Assembly (NCBI GenBank): GCA_030605805.1
Contig: JAUWHQ010000084.1
Location: 1-7,312, forward strand
Reading direction: 5' to 3'
Source: Methanosarcinales archaeon
Lineage (GTDB): Archaea; Halobacteriota; Methanosarcinia; Methanosarcinales; Methanogasteraceae
DNA: 7,312 bases
Position 1 is the first letter of the stretch. Each line of letters begins with the position of its first letter. The notes beneath the pieces were generated by a model, which was not told where the DNA came from, did not search any database, and saw only the letters and a list, made by a program, of their open reading frames with translations. Shown here piece after piece: positions 6,479 through 7,312 of this stretch. The position numbers and the translations under genes were made by a program.

Positions 6479-7312
6479 ATCAGAAGAACCGATACACCCT
6501 CGTTTTCCTTGCAATCATCATATTAGCAACAGCACTCCGTTTTTACACCCTCGATGACCGGGTTTTCCATCATGACGAGGGTGTGCACGGATACTTAACC
6601 TACAAATTGTTCAAAAACGGCGCATACCACTATGATCCGACGTACCACGGTCCTTTTCTCTATTACACGACCGCAGCGATCTTTCACCTGTTCGGAGACA
6701 GTAATTTCACAGCCCGGCTGTTTCCCGCGATCGCGGGCGTGCTGCTGGTCGCGTTGATGTACCCACTCAGGGGTAGGCTCGGGGATCTGGGAGCGATCCT
6801 CACAGCAGCGATCCTCACAATCTCACCTTCTTTCCTCTACTATTCGAGATTCTTCAGAAACGACATCTGCATCGCGCTCTTCTCGCTCGTCTTCGTCATA
6901 TCCGCTGTCAAATACATAAAATATAAAGACGACTGGCGCAGGCTGATCTATGTCTGCACAGGCGCAATGGCAGGCTCGCTTGCCGTCTGCACAAAAGAGA
7001 ATGCGTATATCATTGCCGGCTTCTTTTTCCTCTTTGTGCTGGGATATCTCGTAACCAAAAAGGAGATAAATACCCACACAGCGATCGACACATCATTATT
7101 CGCACTGATCTCATTTGCCGTCTTTGCAATCTTCTATACGAACTTCCTCACGGATCCCGGCGCACTCTTCTCGGTGATCCCGGACGCCATCAGCCACTGG
7201 GCAGAGATGCACAGAATCGAGCGCATCGGAGGTCACTGGTCGTTCTATCTCCCGATTCTTGTCCGGTACGAGCTTCCAATCACGGTATTTGCATTCGCTG
7301 GCGGAGTCTACT
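6475..7312 (+). CDS. Agl23-like membrane glycosyltransferase-family protein, 3' end cut
   Basis: The frame is open from GTG at 6475 to the window edge, 279 codons. It encodes a multi-span membrane protein of the PMT/GT39-like superfamily, close to the TIGR03663 group named flippase activity-associated protein Agl23 and linked to archaeal protein glycosylation. Seen: a first membrane segment (about 7-24), then an external loop with HHDEGVHGY (32-40), whose Asp34-Glu35 match the catalytic acidic pair of GT39-type enzymes. HGPFLYY (58-64), GDSNFTARLFPAI (74-86) and YYSRFFRND (122-130) are also typical. Further membrane segments lie at about 84-96, 106-122, 131-146, 157-172, 178-194 and 206-222. 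Family members usually exceed 450 residues, so about half is missing. GGGGTG (6464-6469), five bases upstream, can serve as ribosome-binding site. It overlaps the toxin remnant by four bases. The activity of the family is not well defined. Confidence 0.85.
   Translation, partial: MNQKNRYTLVFLAIIILATALRFYTLDDRVFHHDEGVHGYLTYKLFKNGAYHYDPTYHGPFLYYTTAAIFHLFGDSNFTARLFPAIAGVLLVALMYPLRGRLGDLGAILTAAILTISPSFLYYSRFFRNDICIALFSLVFVISAVKYIKYKDDWRRLIYVCTGAMAGSLAVCTKENAYIIAGFFFLFVLGYLVTKKEINTHTAIDTSLFALISFAVFAIFYTNFLTDPGALFSVIPDAISHWAEMHRIERIGGHWSFYLPILVRYELPITVFAFAGGVY

Overview
The window looks like a chromosomal piece of a euryarchaeon, most likely a methanogen or ANME relative in or near the Methanosarcinales/Syntropharchaeia. 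This placement is inferred. It rests on TATA-like boxes about 30-35 nt upstream of starts with almost no leader, an Agl23-type (TIGR03663-like) membrane protein, an archaeal RelB-like antitoxin, and a relic of the dockerin-like C-terminal repeat common in secreted proteins of these archaea. No rRNA, tRNA, CRISPR array or intact insertion sequence was seen.

Left part (1-4134): a pyruvate kinase gene runs leftward off the window edge, with its first 411 codons present. Divergent from it, across a 177-bp shared promoter region, is a complete 907-residue P-type Ca2+-ATPase. Its ion-site residues fit a pump with a single transport site, and its P domain carries an odd six-unit Asp-Pro-X repeat insert.

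Middle (4135-5659): a complete type I DnaJ of 399 residues stands alone, with no grpE or dnaK beside it in the window. It faces, tail to tail across 13 bp, a tiny zinc-ribbon gene (46 residues) on the minus strand. That gene has a very strong Shine-Dalgarno site and a 22-bp palindrome inside its coding sequence.

Right part (5660-7312): this is a patchwork. A very AT-rich stretch (about 26% G+C over 5821-5940) with palindromes abuts a GC-rich stretch (about 66% over 5981-6140). The GC-rich stretch is a frameshifted relic of a dockerin/EF-hand-like domain. Next come an intact small RelB-like antitoxin gene and a toxin reading frame of only 32 codons. The toxin's stop overlaps the GTG start of a membrane glycosyltransferase-like protein (Agl23 family), which runs off the right edge.

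The left genes are housekeeping: glycolysis, calcium export and protein folding. The stretch from about 5660 to 6478 looks like a small accessory and decay zone between dnaJ and the cell-surface glycosylation gene. I see no convincing new multi-gene system. The most interesting items are the truncated toxin-antitoxin module, the dockerin relic, the repeat insert in the ATPase and the palindrome in the zinc-ribbon gene.
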